Assembly: GCA_019232625.1 (NCBI GenBank)
Contig: JAFANP010000015.1
Coordinates: forward strand, 1-38,547
Source: Alphaproteobacteria bacterium
Lineage (GTDB): Bacteria > Pseudomonadota > Alphaproteobacteria > Sphingomonadales > Sphingomonadaceae
Length of the DNA: 38,547 nucleotides
Reading direction: 5' to 3'
In this document: positions 7,453-15,762 of the stretch, piece by piece
How positions within the stretch are numbered: the first letter of the stretch is position 1
Layout: each line of letters starts with the position of its first letter
Position numbers and translations under genes: made by a program
The notes under the pieces: model-generated
Seen by the model: only the letters and a program-made list of their open reading frames with translations
Database searches by the model: none
What the model was told of the DNA's origin: nothing

Positions 7453-7831
7453 GCGAGCGCGTGCCCGCCGCCTGCGGGATGCGCACCTCGAGGTCGGCGC
7501 GGGCGTGCACCTCGTCCGGCGCCCCCCGGCTCTCCGACCCGAACAGGAGCACGTCCCCCGCCTCGAACCGCGCCTCGGGCAGGCGCAGCGCGCCGCCGGT
7601 CGTGAACAGCACCAGCCGCCCTTCCCGCCGCGCCTCGAACGCCTCCCAGCCGGGATGCCGGGCGACCGCGGCGACCTCGGCATAATCCATCCCCGCCCGC
7701 TTCAGCGCCCGGTCGGAGAAGGGGAAGCCGCACGGCTCGATGAGGTCGAGCGGCACGCCGAGGCAGGCGGCGAGGCGGATGATCGTGCCGACGTTGCCGG
7801 CCTGGTCCGGCTGGTAAAGGGCGAGGCGCAT
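7385..7831 (-). CDS. trmL: tRNA (cytidine(34)-2'-O)-methyltransferase TrmL
   Basis: This is a SPOUT-fold methyltransferase that methylates the ribose of the wobble base C34 or cmnm5U34 in tRNA-Leu isoacceptors, using S-adenosylmethionine. The 148-residue protein has the three SpoU motifs: NVGTIIRLAACLG (1), LLFGSESRGAPDEV (2) and RSLNLAVAAGIGLAEALRQ (3), the last two forming the trefoil-knot cofactor site. The minimal size without an RNA-binding extension matches TrmL rather than TrmH or RlmB. The start is MRLALYQPDQAGN; no clear ribosome-binding site precedes it. The 3' end overlaps the convergent DUF1801 gene by 68 bp. A tRNA-Leu(CAA), a known TrmL-type substrate class, is encoded at 19224. 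Confidence 0.93.
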   Translation of the reverse strand: MRLALYQPDQAGNVGTIIRLAACLGVPLDLIEPCGFPFSDRALKRAGMDYAEVAAVARHPGWEAFEARREGRLVLFTTGGALRLPEARFEAGDVLLFGSESRGAPDEVHARADLEVRIPQAAGTRSLNLAVAAGIGLAEALRQTGLWP

Positions 7832-8061
7832 GCGCCGACCGTAGAGCGGCGCGGCGCGAAGAGGTAGCCGCCCGGCGGGCCCGCCCGGCGGCCGCAAAAA
7901 CACCGTTGGCAAAGCGGCGCTCACCCGTCTATCAGGCGCGCCAAGCCGCCAGGGGGCCGTCGCCGGCCTCTCACGCGGCGCTGTGCAGGGGCGTCGCTCC
8001 GGGCGATTTCCCGGTCCCGGCGGGCCTCTGCGCATCCTGGTTCGAACCGCTGAAGGATCCT

Positions 8062-8640
8062 ATGGCCACGGTTGAACAAAGCGGCGGAGCGCATGACGCG
8101 GGCGTCGAGGACGGCGTCCGGCGGCGCGACTTCATCAACATCGCGGCGGTGACGGCGGCGGGGGTCGGCGGCGCCGCCTTGCTCTACCCGCTGGTCAACC
8201 AGATGAACCCCTCGGCCGACGTGCTGGCGCTCGCCTCGATCGAGGTCGACATCTCGGCGATCAAGGCCGGACAGGCGATCAAGACCATCTTCAGGAAGCA
8301 GCCGCTCTTCATCCGCCACCTCACGCCCGCCGAGATCCAGGCGGCGAACGCGGTCGACGTCGGCTCGCTGCGCGATCCGCAGAGCCTCGCCGAGCGGACC
8401 AAGCCGGGCAAGGCGATGTGGCTGGTGACGATGGGCGTGTGCACCCACCTGGGCTGCGTGCCGCTCGGCGCCGGCGAGGGCGAGAACAGGGGCCCGTTCG
8501 GCGGCTATTTCTGCCCCTGCCACGGCTCGGCCTACGATACCGCCGCGCGGATCCGCAAAGGGCCCGCTCCCAAGAATCTCGAAGTGCCGGACTATGCCTT
8601 CAAGTCCGACACCGTCATCACCGTCGGCGAGGTGGCATAA
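8062..8640 (+). CDS. petA: ubiquinol-cytochrome c reductase, Rieske iron-sulfur subunit
   Basis: This subunit takes electrons from ubiquinol at the Qo site of complex III and passes them to cytochrome c1. The 192-residue protein has a twin-arginine-like lead (residues 20-24, RRRDF), one membrane helix near 27-45, and the two Rieske cluster loops C127-T-H129-L-G-C132 and C151-P-C153-H154-G-S156. These provide the 2Cys/2His ligands and the disulfide. AAGGA lies 5-7 nt before the ATG. The stop is one base before the petB ATG, so the three pet genes form one operon (A-B-C). The 230 bp upstream should hold the operon promoter; none could be defined confidently. Confidence 0.97.
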   Translation: MATVEQSGGAHDAGVEDGVRRRDFINIAAVTAAGVGGAALLYPLVNQMNPSADVLALASIEVDISAIKAGQAIKTIFRKQPLFIRHLTPAEIQAANAVDVGSLRDPQSLAERTKPGKAMWLVTMGVCTHLGCVPLGAGEGENRGPFGGYFCPCHGSAYDTAARIRKGPAPKNLEVPDYAFKSDTVITVGEVA

Positions 8641-8641
8641 G

Positions 8642-9958
8642 ATGAGCTTTCCCTGGGCCGAGGCTTACGAGCCCAAGCATCCGCTGATGCGCTGGATCGA
8701 CCAGCGCCTGCCGCTGCCGCGCCTCGTCTACGGCGCCGTCGGCGGCGGCTATCCGGTGCCGCGCAACCTCAATTATTTCTGGAATTTCGGCGTGCTGGCG
8801 GGCCTCGCGCTCACCATCCAGATCGTCACCGGCATCGTGCTGGCCATGCATTACGCCTCAACCGGGGACCACGCCTTCCAGTCGGTCGAGCACATCATGC
8901 GCGACGTCAACCAGGGCTGGTTCCTGCGCTACGCCCACGCCAACGGGGCGAGCTTCTTCTTCATCGTCACCTACCTGCACATCTTCCGCGGCCTCTATTA
9001 CGGCTCCTACAAGGCGCCGCGCGAGATCGTCTGGATGCTCGGCCTCGTCATCCTGCTGCTGATGATGGCGACGGCGTTCATGGGCTATGTGCTGCCCTGG
9101 GGGCAGATGAGCTTCTGGGGCGCCAAGGTGATCACCGGACTGTTCGGCGCCATCCCCCTCGTCGGCGAGCCGATCCAGCAATGGCTGCTCGGCGGCTACG
9201 CGCCGGACCAGGCGACGCTCAACCGCTTCTTCTCGCTCCACTACCTCCTGCCCTTCGTGATCGCTGGGGTGATCATCCTCCACATATGGGCGCTGCACAT
9301 TCCGGGCTCGTCCAACCCGACCGGCGTCGAGGTGAAGACGCCGCAGGACACCGTCCCCTTCCATCCTTTCTACACCGCCAAGGACGGGTTCGGCGCGGGC
9401 GTGTTCCTCATACTGTTCGCGCTCGTCACCTTCTTCGCGCCCAACTATCTCGGCCACGCCGACAATTACATCCCGGCCAACCCGCTCTCGACGCCCGCGC
9501 ACATCGTGCCGGAATGGTATTTCTGGCCGTTCTACGCGATCCTGCGCGCCTTCACCGTCGACTTCATCCTGCCCGCGAAGCTGTGGGGCGTGCTGGCGAT
9601 GTTCAGCGCCATCCTCATCCATTTCTTCCTGCCGTGGCTGGACCCCTCGCCGGTGCGGTCGGGCAATTACCGGCCGATGTTCAGGCGCTTCTTCTGGCTG
9701 CTGGTGGTCGACGTGCTGGTGCTGGGCTTTTGCGGCGGCCGGCCGGCCGAGGAGCCGTACGTGATGATCAGCCAGATCGCGACCATGTATTATTTCGCGC
9801 ACTTCCTGATCGTCCTGCCCATCCTTTCCAAGGTCGAGCGGACGCTGCCGCTGCCCAGCTCGATCTCGGCCTCGGTGCTGCACGGGGAGGAGCGGGAGGC
9901 GGCGCCGGCGGATCTCGGGGGCGCTCTCGGCAGGGCGCCCGCGACGGGCGCGCATTAA
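8642..9958 (+). CDS. petB: ubiquinol-cytochrome c reductase, cytochrome b subunit
   Basis: This integral membrane subunit carries hemes bL and bH and forms both quinone sites. The 438-residue length and about eight membrane helices are normal for an alphaproteobacterial full-length cytochrome b rather than a split b6/IV pair. Visible features are [21 protein letters not shown] (helix A), the heme-ligand histidines in LAMHYAST and [20 protein letters not shown] (helix B), [17 protein letters not shown] (the cd1 region), further histidines in FSLHYLLPF and [10 protein letters not shown] (helix D), and the Qo motif PEWYFWPFY. The ribosome-binding site GAGG lies inside the end of petA. The C-terminus is an Ala/Gly-rich soluble tail. 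Confidence 0.97.
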   Translation: MSFPWAEAYEPKHPLMRWIDQRLPLPRLVYGAVGGGYPVPRNLNYFWNFGVLAGLALTIQIVTGIVLAMHYASTGDHAFQSVEHIMRDVNQGWFLRYAHANGASFFFIVTYLHIFRGLYYGSYKAPREIVWMLGLVILLLMMATAFMGYVLPWGQMSFWGAKVITGLFGAIPLVGEPIQQWLLGGYAPDQATLNRFFSLHYLLPFVIAGVIILHIWALHIPGSSNPTGVEVKTPQDTVPFHPFYTAKDGFGAGVFLILFALVTFFAPNYLGHADNYIPANPLSTPAHIVPEWYFWPFYAILRAFTVDFILPAKLWGVLAMFSAILIHFFLPWLDPSPVRSGNYRPMFRRFFWLLVVDVLVLGFCGGRPAEEPYVMISQIATMYYFAHFLIVLPILSKVERTLPLPSSISASVLHGEEREAAPADLGGALGRAPATGAH

Positions 9959-9973
9959 GGGGATAGACGGGTC

Positions 9974-10891
9974 ATGGTTCGTTTCTTCGGCTTCCTGGTC
10001 GGCCTCGTCTTCGTCGCCGTCGCGGCCTGGTCGCTCGTCTGGGGCGCGTTCGCCTTCGTCACCCAGCCGCGCGAGGAGAATGTCGTCCACGCCTTCCACC
10101 AGGAGCCGCGGGCCCTCCACCTCGCCTCGGACGGGCCGCTGGGCAAATATGACCGCCGGCAGCTGCAGCGCGGCTTCCAGGTCTACAAGGAGGTCTGCTC
10201 CTCCTGCCACTCGCTGAGCCTGGTCGCTTTCCGCAACCTCGAGGAGATCGGCTATAACGAGGCCGAGGTGAAGGCGATCGCCAACCAGTGGCAGATCGAG
10301 GTGCCCGACGTCGATCCGAAGACCGGCGAGGCGAACACCCGCAAGGCGATCCCGGCCGACCATTTCCCGAGCCCCTATCCGAACGAGGTCGGCGCCCGCG
10401 CCGCCAACAACAATGCGCTGCCGCCGGACCTGTCGCTGATCACCAAGGCGCGCGAGGGCGGCGCGGCCTATGTCTACTCGCTGCTCACCGGCTATCGGGA
10501 CCCGCCGGCCAACCTTCCGGCCGACAGCCGCCCGGGGCCGAACCTCCACTACAATCCGTGGTTCGCGAACCTCAACATCGCCATGCCGCCGCCGCTCCGC
10601 TCCGAGGGGCAGGTGAGCTATGCCGACGGCACCAAGCCGACGGTGGACCAGATGGCGAAGGACATCGCCGCCTTCCTCACCTGGACGGCCGAGCCGCGGC
10701 TCGAGAACCGCCACCGGGCGGGGCTCGCCAGCCTCATCTTCCTCATCTTCGCCACCGTCCTCGCCTACATGGCCTACCAGAATATCTGGCACGGCGGAGC
10801 GAGCCGGCGGGTACGGATCACCGGCCCCCTCGACCCGGAGAACATGGAGAGGCGCGACGAGGCCAATCGCGAGGCCGGCGTCAACCTCTGA
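9974..10891 (+). CDS. petC: ubiquinol-cytochrome c reductase, cytochrome c1 subunit
   Basis: The 305-residue protein begins with a membrane-spanning signal sequence (residues 4-28). It carries the single heme c attachment site C75-S-S-C78-H79 within YKEVCSSCHSLSL, and has the distal axial-ligand region NIAMPPPLRSEG and the c1 segment RDPPANLPADSRPGPNLHYNPW. A C-terminal anchor helix, GLASLIFLIFATVLAYMAYQNIW, keeps the heme domain in the periplasm, where it reduces soluble or membrane cytochrome c. The start lies 15 bp after petB, with AGGGG upstream. Palindromic repeats, not another gene, follow the operon. Confidence 0.97.
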   Translation: MVRFFGFLVGLVFVAVAAWSLVWGAFAFVTQPREENVVHAFHQEPRALHLASDGPLGKYDRRQLQRGFQVYKEVCSSCHSLSLVAFRNLEEIGYNEAEVKAIANQWQIEVPDVDPKTGEANTRKAIPADHFPSPYPNEVGARAANNNALPPDLSLITKAREGGAAYVYSLLTGYRDPPANLPADSRPGPNLHYNPWFANLNIAMPPPLRSEGQVSYADGTKPTVDQMAKDIAAFLTWTAEPRLENRHRAGLASLIFLIFATVLAYMAYQNIWHGGASRRVRITGPLDPENMERRDEANREAGVNL

Positions 10892-10937
10892 GCTTCGAGG
10901 CTTCGGGCCGCCGCGCCCGCTCCTCAAATTCACCCCC

Positions 10938-10961
10938 CCCCTCCCTGCGTGCAGGGAGGGG
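10938..10961 (+). repeat. GC-rich palindrome CCTCCCTGCGTGCAGGGAGG (forward)
   Basis: The core is at 10940-10959, with flanking C- and G-runs that lengthen the stem. It starts 46 bp after the petC stop and is the first strong hairpin downstream of the bc1 operon, so it may end or stabilise that transcript. Confidence 0.88.
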
Positions 10962-10966
10962 GGAAG

Positions 10967-11001
10967 GGGGACACTCTGGTGACGGTCACGTGACTGTCAC
11001 C
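10967..11001. repeat. GTCACGTGAC palindrome repeat (copy 3)
   Basis: It has the same outer GGGGACACTCTGGTGAC as the 46-bp palindrome, then GGTCACGTGACTGTCACC with one mismatch in the symmetric core. The right outer arm is missing. Bases 10968-11050 are homologous to 4978-5070, joining this palindrome to the GC-rich palindrome through CGGGCGCGGAGAT. Confidence 0.88.
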
Positions 11002-11028
11002 CCGCGTCGGCGGGCGGGCGCGGAGATC

Positions 11029-11135
11029 CCCCTCCCTGCACGCAGGGAGGGGTTAGGGGTGGGTCCGTCGATGAAGGACGGTGCGCCTTGCGGAGGCGTA
11101 CCCACCCCCGGCCCCTCCCTGCGTGCAGGGAGGGG
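11029..11135. repeat. inverted composite repeat (REPIN-like), 107 bp
   Basis: Two GC-rich palindromes face each other: reverse core at 11031-11050 and forward core at 11114-11133. Each is extended inward by complementary arms, GGGGTTAGGGGTGGGT on the left and ACCCACCCCCGGCCCC on the right, around a 35-nt spacer containing GTCGATG and GCGGAGGCGT. The whole element can fold as one long hairpin. It is nearly the same as the element at 11926. Confidence 0.9.
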
Positions 11136-11273
11136 GGAGAGGGACGTCCTCCCGCTCCCAGGAACTGCGCTCCCGGCTCCGGCGTTTTCCGGGCTCGCGC
11201 CGGTTAACCGGCCGTTCACCCTGCGGGGCGGAGCTTCCTTCCTCCCCTGCTCGGCTTTTCGGGAGAGTCGCCC

Positions 11274-11894
11274 ATGTGGAGTTCACGTCTTCGCGCCGCC
11301 ATGCTCGTCGTCGCCGGAGCGGCCGGCCTTTCCGCCTGCGCCTATGACGACGGCTACGGCTACGGCTATGGCGGCGTGTCGGTCGGCTATGGCGGCCGGG
11401 GCGCCTGCGATCCCTATTACGGCTGCGACTATGGCTATGGCGGCTACGGCTACGACGATTATTACGGCGACCCGTGGTACGGCTGGTACGGCAATTATTA
11501 TTATCCGGGCATCGGCTTCTACATCTACGACAGCTACGGCCGCCGCTATCGCTGGAACGACGACCAGCGGCGCTATTGGGAGAGCCGGCGCGGCCGCTAC
11601 GGCAATCGCGACTGGAACGACCGGCGCTGGCAGCGCTGGGACGGCTTCCAGAGGCGGGACGGCACCGACGGTCAGCGCGGCCGCTGGCAATATCGCGACG
11701 ACCGCTCCACGGCCCGCCCGTGGAGCGAGCGCTCGCAGGCTTATGGCCGCCCCTCCACCGACGGGAGCGCGGCGACGCCGCAGGCGGTCCAGCCCCGCCA
11801 GCAGTGGCGCCAGGAATGGCGCCAGCAGCGCGAGTCCGCCCCGCGCGGCCCGCGCGGCGAGGGCCGCGGCCCCCGGGGCCACCGCCAGGATTAG
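11274..11894 (+). CDS. Tyr/Gly-rich exported lipoprotein-like protein, 206 aa
   Basis: The N-terminus MWSSRLRAAMLVVAGAAGLSACAYDD carries a lipobox LSAC (Cys22). The next 80 residues are a Tyr/Gly/Asp-rich low-complexity part with units such as YGYGYGG, YGGYGYDDYYGDPWYGWYG. This passes into an Arg/Trp/Gln-rich part (RYRWNDDQRRYWESRRGRYG) and a strongly basic, proline-rich tail. GGGAGAG lies 6-7 nt before the ATG. The composition suggests an intrinsically disordered envelope protein; tyrosine-rich anchors may bind sugars, nucleic acid or other proteins, but no function is established. It stands alone between two repeat composites. Confidence 0.8.
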   Translation: MWSSRLRAAMLVVAGAAGLSACAYDDGYGYGYGGVSVGYGGRGACDPYYGCDYGYGGYGYDDYYGDPWYGWYGNYYYPGIGFYIYDSYGRRYRWNDDQRRYWESRRGRYGNRDWNDRRWQRWDGFQRRDGTDGQRGRWQYRDDRSTARPWSERSQAYGRPSTDGSAATPQAVQPRQQWRQEWRQQRESAPRGPRGEGRGPRGHRQD

Positions 11895-11925
11895 GCACTG
11901 ATCGACACGCCGGGCACCGCGTCCC

Positions 11926-12031
11926 CCCCTCCCTGCACGCAGGGAGGGGTTAGGGGTGGGTGCGTCGATGGAGGGCAGGGCGTTTCCGGAGGCGTACCCA
12001 CCCCCGGCCCCTCCCTGCGTGCAGGGAGGGG
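11926..12031. repeat. inverted composite repeat (REPIN-like), 106 bp
   Basis: The reverse core at 11928-11947 and forward core at 12010-12029 are joined by the same inward arms as the element at 11029, around a 34-nt spacer with GCGTCGATGGAGG and CGGAGGCGT. It fills most of the gap between two convergent genes (stops at 11894 and 12045). Confidence 0.9.
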
Positions 12032-12044
12032 GGAGGAGAGGCGT

Positions 12045-12503
12045 TCAGGAGGAGGGGGAAGGGGGGCGGCGGCGCATCAGGACGATGGAGGTGAAGGTGA
12101 GGACGGGAACGCCGTCCTGGTTGGTGACCGTGGTCGCCGAGCGGAACGAGCCGATGTCGGGCTTGCTGCGCGACGGGCGGATGTCGACGATCCGGCTCGC
12201 GACGTGGAGGGTGTCGCCGGGATAGACGGGCTTCAGCCACCTCAGCTCGTCGATGCCGGGAGAGCCGAGCCCGGCCTGCTCGGTCTCCACGACGTTGCGG
12301 GCGATGACCGCCATCACCATCGCGCAGGTATGCCAGCCGCTCGCGGCGAGGCGGCCGAAATGCGTCTTCGCCGCCGCCTCGTCGGAAAGATGGAAGGGCT
12401 GGGGGTCGTATTTGCGGGCGAAGTCGAGCACTTCCTCGCGAGTCACCTCGTAGCTTCCGAAATGGGTTTCGGCGCCGAGCTCCAGGTCTTCGAGATAGAT
12501 CAT
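12045..12503 (-). CDS. MaoC family dehydratase (hotdog fold), 152 aa
   Basis: The single-hotdog R-hydratase fold is visible in MIYLEDLELGAETHFGSYEVTREEVLDFARKYDPQPFHLSDEAA, where the FARKYDPQPFHxD region supplies the catalytic Asp and His of the hydratase 2 motif. It continues with SGWHTCAMVM and the C-terminal strands LTFTSIVLMRR. It probably hydrates or dehydrates an enoyl-CoA or related thioester; the substrate is unknown. The ATG at 12503 overlaps the last four bases of the upstream phosphodiesterase gene (ATGA), with GGAGG upstream, so the two are translationally coupled. A repeat composite lies immediately downstream. Confidence 0.9.
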   Translation of the reverse strand: MIYLEDLELGAETHFGSYEVTREEVLDFARKYDPQPFHLSDEAAAKTHFGRLAASGWHTCAMVMAVIARNVVETEQAGLGSPGIDELRWLKPVYPGDTLHVASRIVDIRPSRSKPDIGSFRSATTVTNQDGVPVLTFTSIVLMRRRPPSPSS

Positions 12504-13762
12504 CGCGCGCCTCCGGATCCTTGCCGCAGCAGCGGCTGGAGCGTCGCCGCATCGCCGTCGCTCGCCCGCGGGGCGACTCCGATCAGGCGGGCGACGAACG
12601 GGTAGACGTCGACATTGTCGAACAGCGGGAGCGTGCCCGCCTTCGCGACGCCGGGGCCCGCCGCGACGAACAGCGCTCGCATGTCGGGGTCTTCATTGTC
12701 GTAGCCGTGGTTGCCGAGGTCGAAGGGCGGCTTGAGGTCGCGCGCGTAGAGCAGCCAGCCATGATCGGCGAGGCAGAAGATGGGCAGGATGCGCGGGTTG
12801 CGGCCGTAGGCGAAGCGCGCCGGCAGCTCGCCCTTGCGCCAGCACTGGAAATGGTCCCGGCGGCCGAGCAGCTTCGCCTCGACCTGCGCCTCGTGCCCCG
12901 GCGCGGCGGCCAGCGTCATGAACGGCCCGTCGGAGACGACGTGGATGGCGGCCGCGTCGACGAGACGGTCGATCCGAACCACCCGCTCGGGCGCGGTGGC
13001 CTCCATGCCGTGATCCGAAACGACGACGAGATTGGCCGGCTGCCGCATGGCCTGGAGCTGGGCGACGAGGTAGCCGATCTCGCCGTCCACCTCGCGAACG
13101 GCCTCGTTCGTCTCCCGGCCCTCGGGGCCGAAATCGTGGCCGGCCGTGTCGACCGTCTCCAAATAGAGCGTGACGAAGCGCGGGCGATTGGCGGCGGGGC
13201 GGCGAATCCAGTCCAGCACGGTGTCGACGCGCTGGCGGCTGGTGATATGCTCGTCGTAGCGGATCCAGCTCGCCGGCCGGGTCGTGCCCCAGGGCGCCTC
13301 CGCGCCGGGCCACAGGCTGGTGCCGGTGCGGATGCCCTGACGTTCCGCCGTTATCCAAAGCGGCTCCGCTGCGTCCCACCAGAAGGGATTGATGGCCTCG
13401 GCGTTGCTGATCTTGAACAGCACGCCCGGCTTGCGCGGATCCTCCATGTTGTTGTCGACCACGCCGTGCCGGTCCGGCCGCAGGCCGGTGACGAGGGTAT
13501 AGTGGTTGGGGAAGGTCTTGGTCGGGAAGGAAGGCCGCATCGCCGCCCTGGCGCCGCGCGCGGCAAGCGCGTTGAGGTTGGGCGTCAGGCCCCGGTCCAG
13601 ATAGTCCGCGCGGAAGCCGTCGATCGAGACGAGGATGGTGACGGGCTCGCGCCGTTCGGCCGTCGCGCCGGCGCCGGAGGGCGGCGGCGTCGCCGCGCAG
13701 GCGGCCAGCGCAAGAGCGAGGAAGACAAGGGCGCCGCGGCGCAGGCGGGGGAAGAAAGACAT
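12500..13762 (-). CDS. ectonucleotide pyrophosphatase/phosphodiesterase-type alkaline phosphatase superfamily lipoprotein, 420 aa
   Basis: The lead MSFFPRLRRGALVFLALALAAC contains a lipobox (Cys22). The catalytic two-zinc fold is clear: SIDGFRADY (metal Asp48), nucleophile Thr81 in PTKTFPNHYTLVTGLRPDRHG, DTAGHDFGPEG (Asp/His metal ligands), VVSDHGM (Asp-His) and GNHGYDN (His). This is the NPP-like branch, which hydrolyses nucleotide or phospholipid phosphodiesters outside the cytoplasm; the native substrate is unknown. Length matches the family. It is coupled by a 4-nt overlap to the MaoC gene, an unexpected partner since one acts in the envelope and the other in the cytosol. Confidence 0.92.
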   Translation of the reverse strand: MSFFPRLRRGALVFLALALAACAATPPPSGAGATAERREPVTILVSIDGFRADYLDRGLTPNLNALAARGARAAMRPSFPTKTFPNHYTLVTGLRPDRHGVVDNNMEDPRKPGVLFKISNAEAINPFWWDAAEPLWITAERQGIRTGTSLWPGAEAPWGTTRPASWIRYDEHITSRQRVDTVLDWIRRPAANRPRFVTLYLETVDTAGHDFGPEGRETNEAVREVDGEIGYLVAQLQAMRQPANLVVVSDHGMEATAPERVVRIDRLVDAAAIHVVSDGPFMTLAAAPGHEAQVEAKLLGRRDHFQCWRKGELPARFAYGRNPRILPIFCLADHGWLLYARDLKPPFDLGNHGYDNEDPDMRALFVAAGPGVAKAGTLPLFDNVDVYPFVARLIGVAPRASDGDAATLQPLLRQGSGGAR

Positions 13763-13876
13763 GCGTTTCCGGGTCTCACGCTGGCGGCGGCGGTGCCGCC
13801 CTGGGAACGCGACATACAGCTTCCCCCGGCGGAATCCACCGCCGCTTCGGCCGTCCTGCGCGGCGGGCGTGACGGC

Positions 13877-14260
13877 TCAGGCGGGCAGGCGGTGGAGGGC
13901 GCAGATCTTGTTGCCGGCCGGGTCGCGCAGATAAGCGAGGTAGAGCTTCATGCCGGCGCCCTCGCGGACTCCCGGCGGGTCCTCGCAGGCGGTGCCCCCA
14001 TGGGCGAGTCCCGCCGCATGCCAGGCGTCGGCGGCCTCGGGAGACTCGGCGGCGAAGCCTATCGTGCTGCCGTTGGCGCAGGATGCCGGTCGGCCGTCGA
14101 TCGGCTTGGTGAGGCCGAAGACGCCGGCCGGGCTGCGGTAGAAGATGCGGCCATGGTCGTCCTCCCGGCCCGGCTTGAGGCCGAGCGCGCCGAGGGTCGC
14201 GTCGTAGAAGCGGCGGGAGGCGTCGAGATCGTCCGCGCCGAGCATCACATGACTGAACAT
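13877..14260 (-). CDS. VOC (glyoxalase/bleomycin-resistance fold) family protein, 127 aa
   Basis: Two beta-alpha-beta-beta-beta modules are visible. The first is MFSHVMLGADDLDASRRFYDATLGALGLKP, the standard VOC opening with a His metal ligand at residue 4. The second ends KLYLAYLRDPAGNKICALHR, where DPxGN and the final strand are typical. Metal-dependent lyase, dioxygenase or binding roles are all possible; the substrate is unknown. GGGGAAG precedes the ATG. It may be monocistronic, with the phosphodiesterase gene following 114 bp downstream on the same strand. Confidence 0.9.
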   Translation of the reverse strand: MFSHVMLGADDLDASRRFYDATLGALGLKPGREDDHGRIFYRSPAGVFGLTKPIDGRPASCANGSTIGFAAESPEAADAWHAAGLAHGGTACEDPPGVREGAGMKLYLAYLRDPAGNKICALHRLPA

Positions 14261-14350
14261 TGGCGTCTTCCCCTGGTTTCGAGAGGCTCGTCCGGCCCTC
14301 CCGGGCGGCTTCTAGGCCAAGACCGCTGCGGAGTGAAAGCCAAGCCTGCG

Positions 14351-14438
14351 GTCGGGGCGGGGCGGGCGCGTCGATGGAGCGCGGTGGGTTTCGCGGAGGC
14401 GTACCCACCCCCAGCCCCTCCCTGCGTGCAGGGAGGGG
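14351..14438 (+). repeat. GC-rich composite repeat with degenerate left half
   Basis: The right arm ACCCACCCCCAGCCCC (from 14403) and the forward core at 14417-14436 are intact. The spacer GCGTCGATGGAG..GCGGAGGCGT is preserved. The left palindrome has been lost, leaving only a G-rich trace. It ends 19 bp from the ychF stop. Confidence 0.85.
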
Positions 14439-14457
14439 GGTTGGGGGGGTGGGGGCG

Positions 14458-15558
14458 TCAGACGTTGAAGCGGAACAGCATGACGTCGCCGTCCTGGACG
14501 ACGTAATCCTTGCCTTCCGAGCGCATCTTGCCGGCCTCCTTGGCCCCCGCCTCCCCGCCGTACCGGACGAAGTCCTCGTAAGCGATCGTCTCGGCGCGGA
14601 TGAAGCCGCGCTCGAAATCGGAGTGGATGGCCCCGGCCGCCTGGGGCGCGCGGGAGCCCTTCTCGACCGTCCAGGCGCGGGCTTCCTTGGGGCCGGCGGT
14701 GAAGAAGGTGATGAGGTGGAGAAGGTCGTAGCCGGCGCGGATGACGCGGCTGAGGCCGGTCTCGGCGAGGCCCAGGTCCGACAGGAACTCGCCCCGGTCC
14801 TCCGCCGGCATGGTGACGATCTCCGCCTCGATCGCCGCCGAGACGATGACGGCGCGGGCGTCCTCGGCGGCCGCCCGGGCGAAGACGCGGGCGCTGTGGG
14901 CATTGCCCTCGGCGGCATCGGCCTCGTCGACGTTGCAGACGTAGAGAACGGGCTTGGCGGTGAGCAGCTGGGCACGATCGAGAGCGAGCTTCTCCTCCGC
15001 GTCTCGCGGCTGGGCGAGGCGCGCCGGCTTCGATTCGCGCAGCAGCTCGAGCGCCTGGCCGAGCACCGAGGCCTGGACCTTCGCTTCCTTGTCGCCCTGC
15101 TGCGCCTTCTTCGCCAAAGCCGGCACTCGCTTCTCGAGGCTCTCGAGGTCCGCCAGCATGAGCTCGGTCTCGACCGTCTCGGCGTCGGCGATCGGATCGA
15201 CGCGGCCCTCGACATGGGTGACGTCGCCGTCCTCGAAGCAGCGCAGGACGTGGACGATGGCGTCGACCTCGCGGATGTTGCCGAGGAACTGGTTGCCGAG
15301 CCCCTCGCCCTGGGAGGCGCCGCGGACGAGACCCGCTATGTCGACGAACTCCAGCTGGGTCTCGATCTCCTGCGCCGACCTGGCGATCCGGGCGATCTCG
15401 TCGAGCCGCGGGTCCGGAACGGCGACGCGCCCCACATTGGGCTCGATGGTGCAGAAGGGATAATTGGCCGCCTGCGCCGCGGCCGTCTCCGTCAGCGCGT
15501 TGAAGAGAGTGGACTTGCCGACGTTCGGAAGGCCGACAATGCCGCAGCGGAAACCCAT
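14458..15558 (-). CDS. ychF: redox-regulated ATPase/GTPase YchF
   Basis: An Obg-related P-loop protein of 366 residues, the normal length. The Walker A motif is GLPNVGKS at residues 9-16, followed by [10 protein letters not shown] (switch I), [20 protein letters not shown] (G3, with the hydrophobic residue typical of the YchF branch), and CNVDEAD in place of the usual NKxD, which explains the ATP preference. A coiled-coil insertion around [20 protein letters not shown] and a C-terminal TGS domain ([23 protein letters not shown], then [15 protein letters not shown]) complete it. YchF associates with ribosomes and the stress response. Expressed on the minus strand, with a repeat just after its stop. 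Confidence 0.97.
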   Translation of the reverse strand: MGFRCGIVGLPNVGKSTLFNALTETAAAQAANYPFCTIEPNVGRVAVPDPRLDEIARIARSAQEIETQLEFVDIAGLVRGASQGEGLGNQFLGNIREVDAIVHVLRCFEDGDVTHVEGRVDPIADAETVETELMLADLESLEKRVPALAKKAQQGDKEAKVQASVLGQALELLRESKPARLAQPRDAEEKLALDRAQLLTAKPVLYVCNVDEADAAEGNAHSARVFARAAAEDARAVIVSAAIEAEIVTMPAEDRGEFLSDLGLAETGLSRVIRAGYDLLHLITFFTAGPKEARAWTVEKGSRAPQAAGAIHSDFERGFIRAETIAYEDFVRYGGEAGAKEAGKMRSEGKDYVVQDGDVMLFRFNV

Positions 15559-15762
15559 TTCGATACCTAGCCTGAGGGGGGAACGGCGCCCGATTAGGGG
15601 CTAATGCCGCGCGGCGCCAGCCCTGACGGCGGGCGCGGGGACCGGCGGAGGAGCCAAGCCTTCGCCGTCGCGGCCGCGACCCTTGGCGCCGCCCACCGCC
15701 CTGTGCCAAACCGGGCGCCGGCGGGCGGAGGGCTTCGACGCGCCCGGAAGGAGGGGGACGGG

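Larger units (their letters stand above)
10892..11273. other. 382-bp repeat-filled intergenic region
   Basis: No gene is visible between petC and the Tyr/Gly-rich lipoprotein. The stretch is mostly repeats: a GC-rich palindrome (10938-10961), a GTCACGTGAC palindrome (10967-11001) and an inverted composite (11029-11135). The last 130 bases carry the promoter side and GGGAGAG ribosome-binding site of the gene at 11274. Confidence 0.85.

Noticed and set aside
7867-7892. GC-rich palindrome GGCGGGCCCGCC upstream of the bc1 operon
   Set aside because: The symmetric core is only 12 bp, it is in a very GC-rich stretch, is not followed by a T-run, and does not match the repeat families; chance is likely.
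4978-12031. CRISPR array
   Set aside because: The repeats are palindromes scattered at irregular distances and in both orientations, joined to other repeats, with no regular unique spacers and no cas gene.
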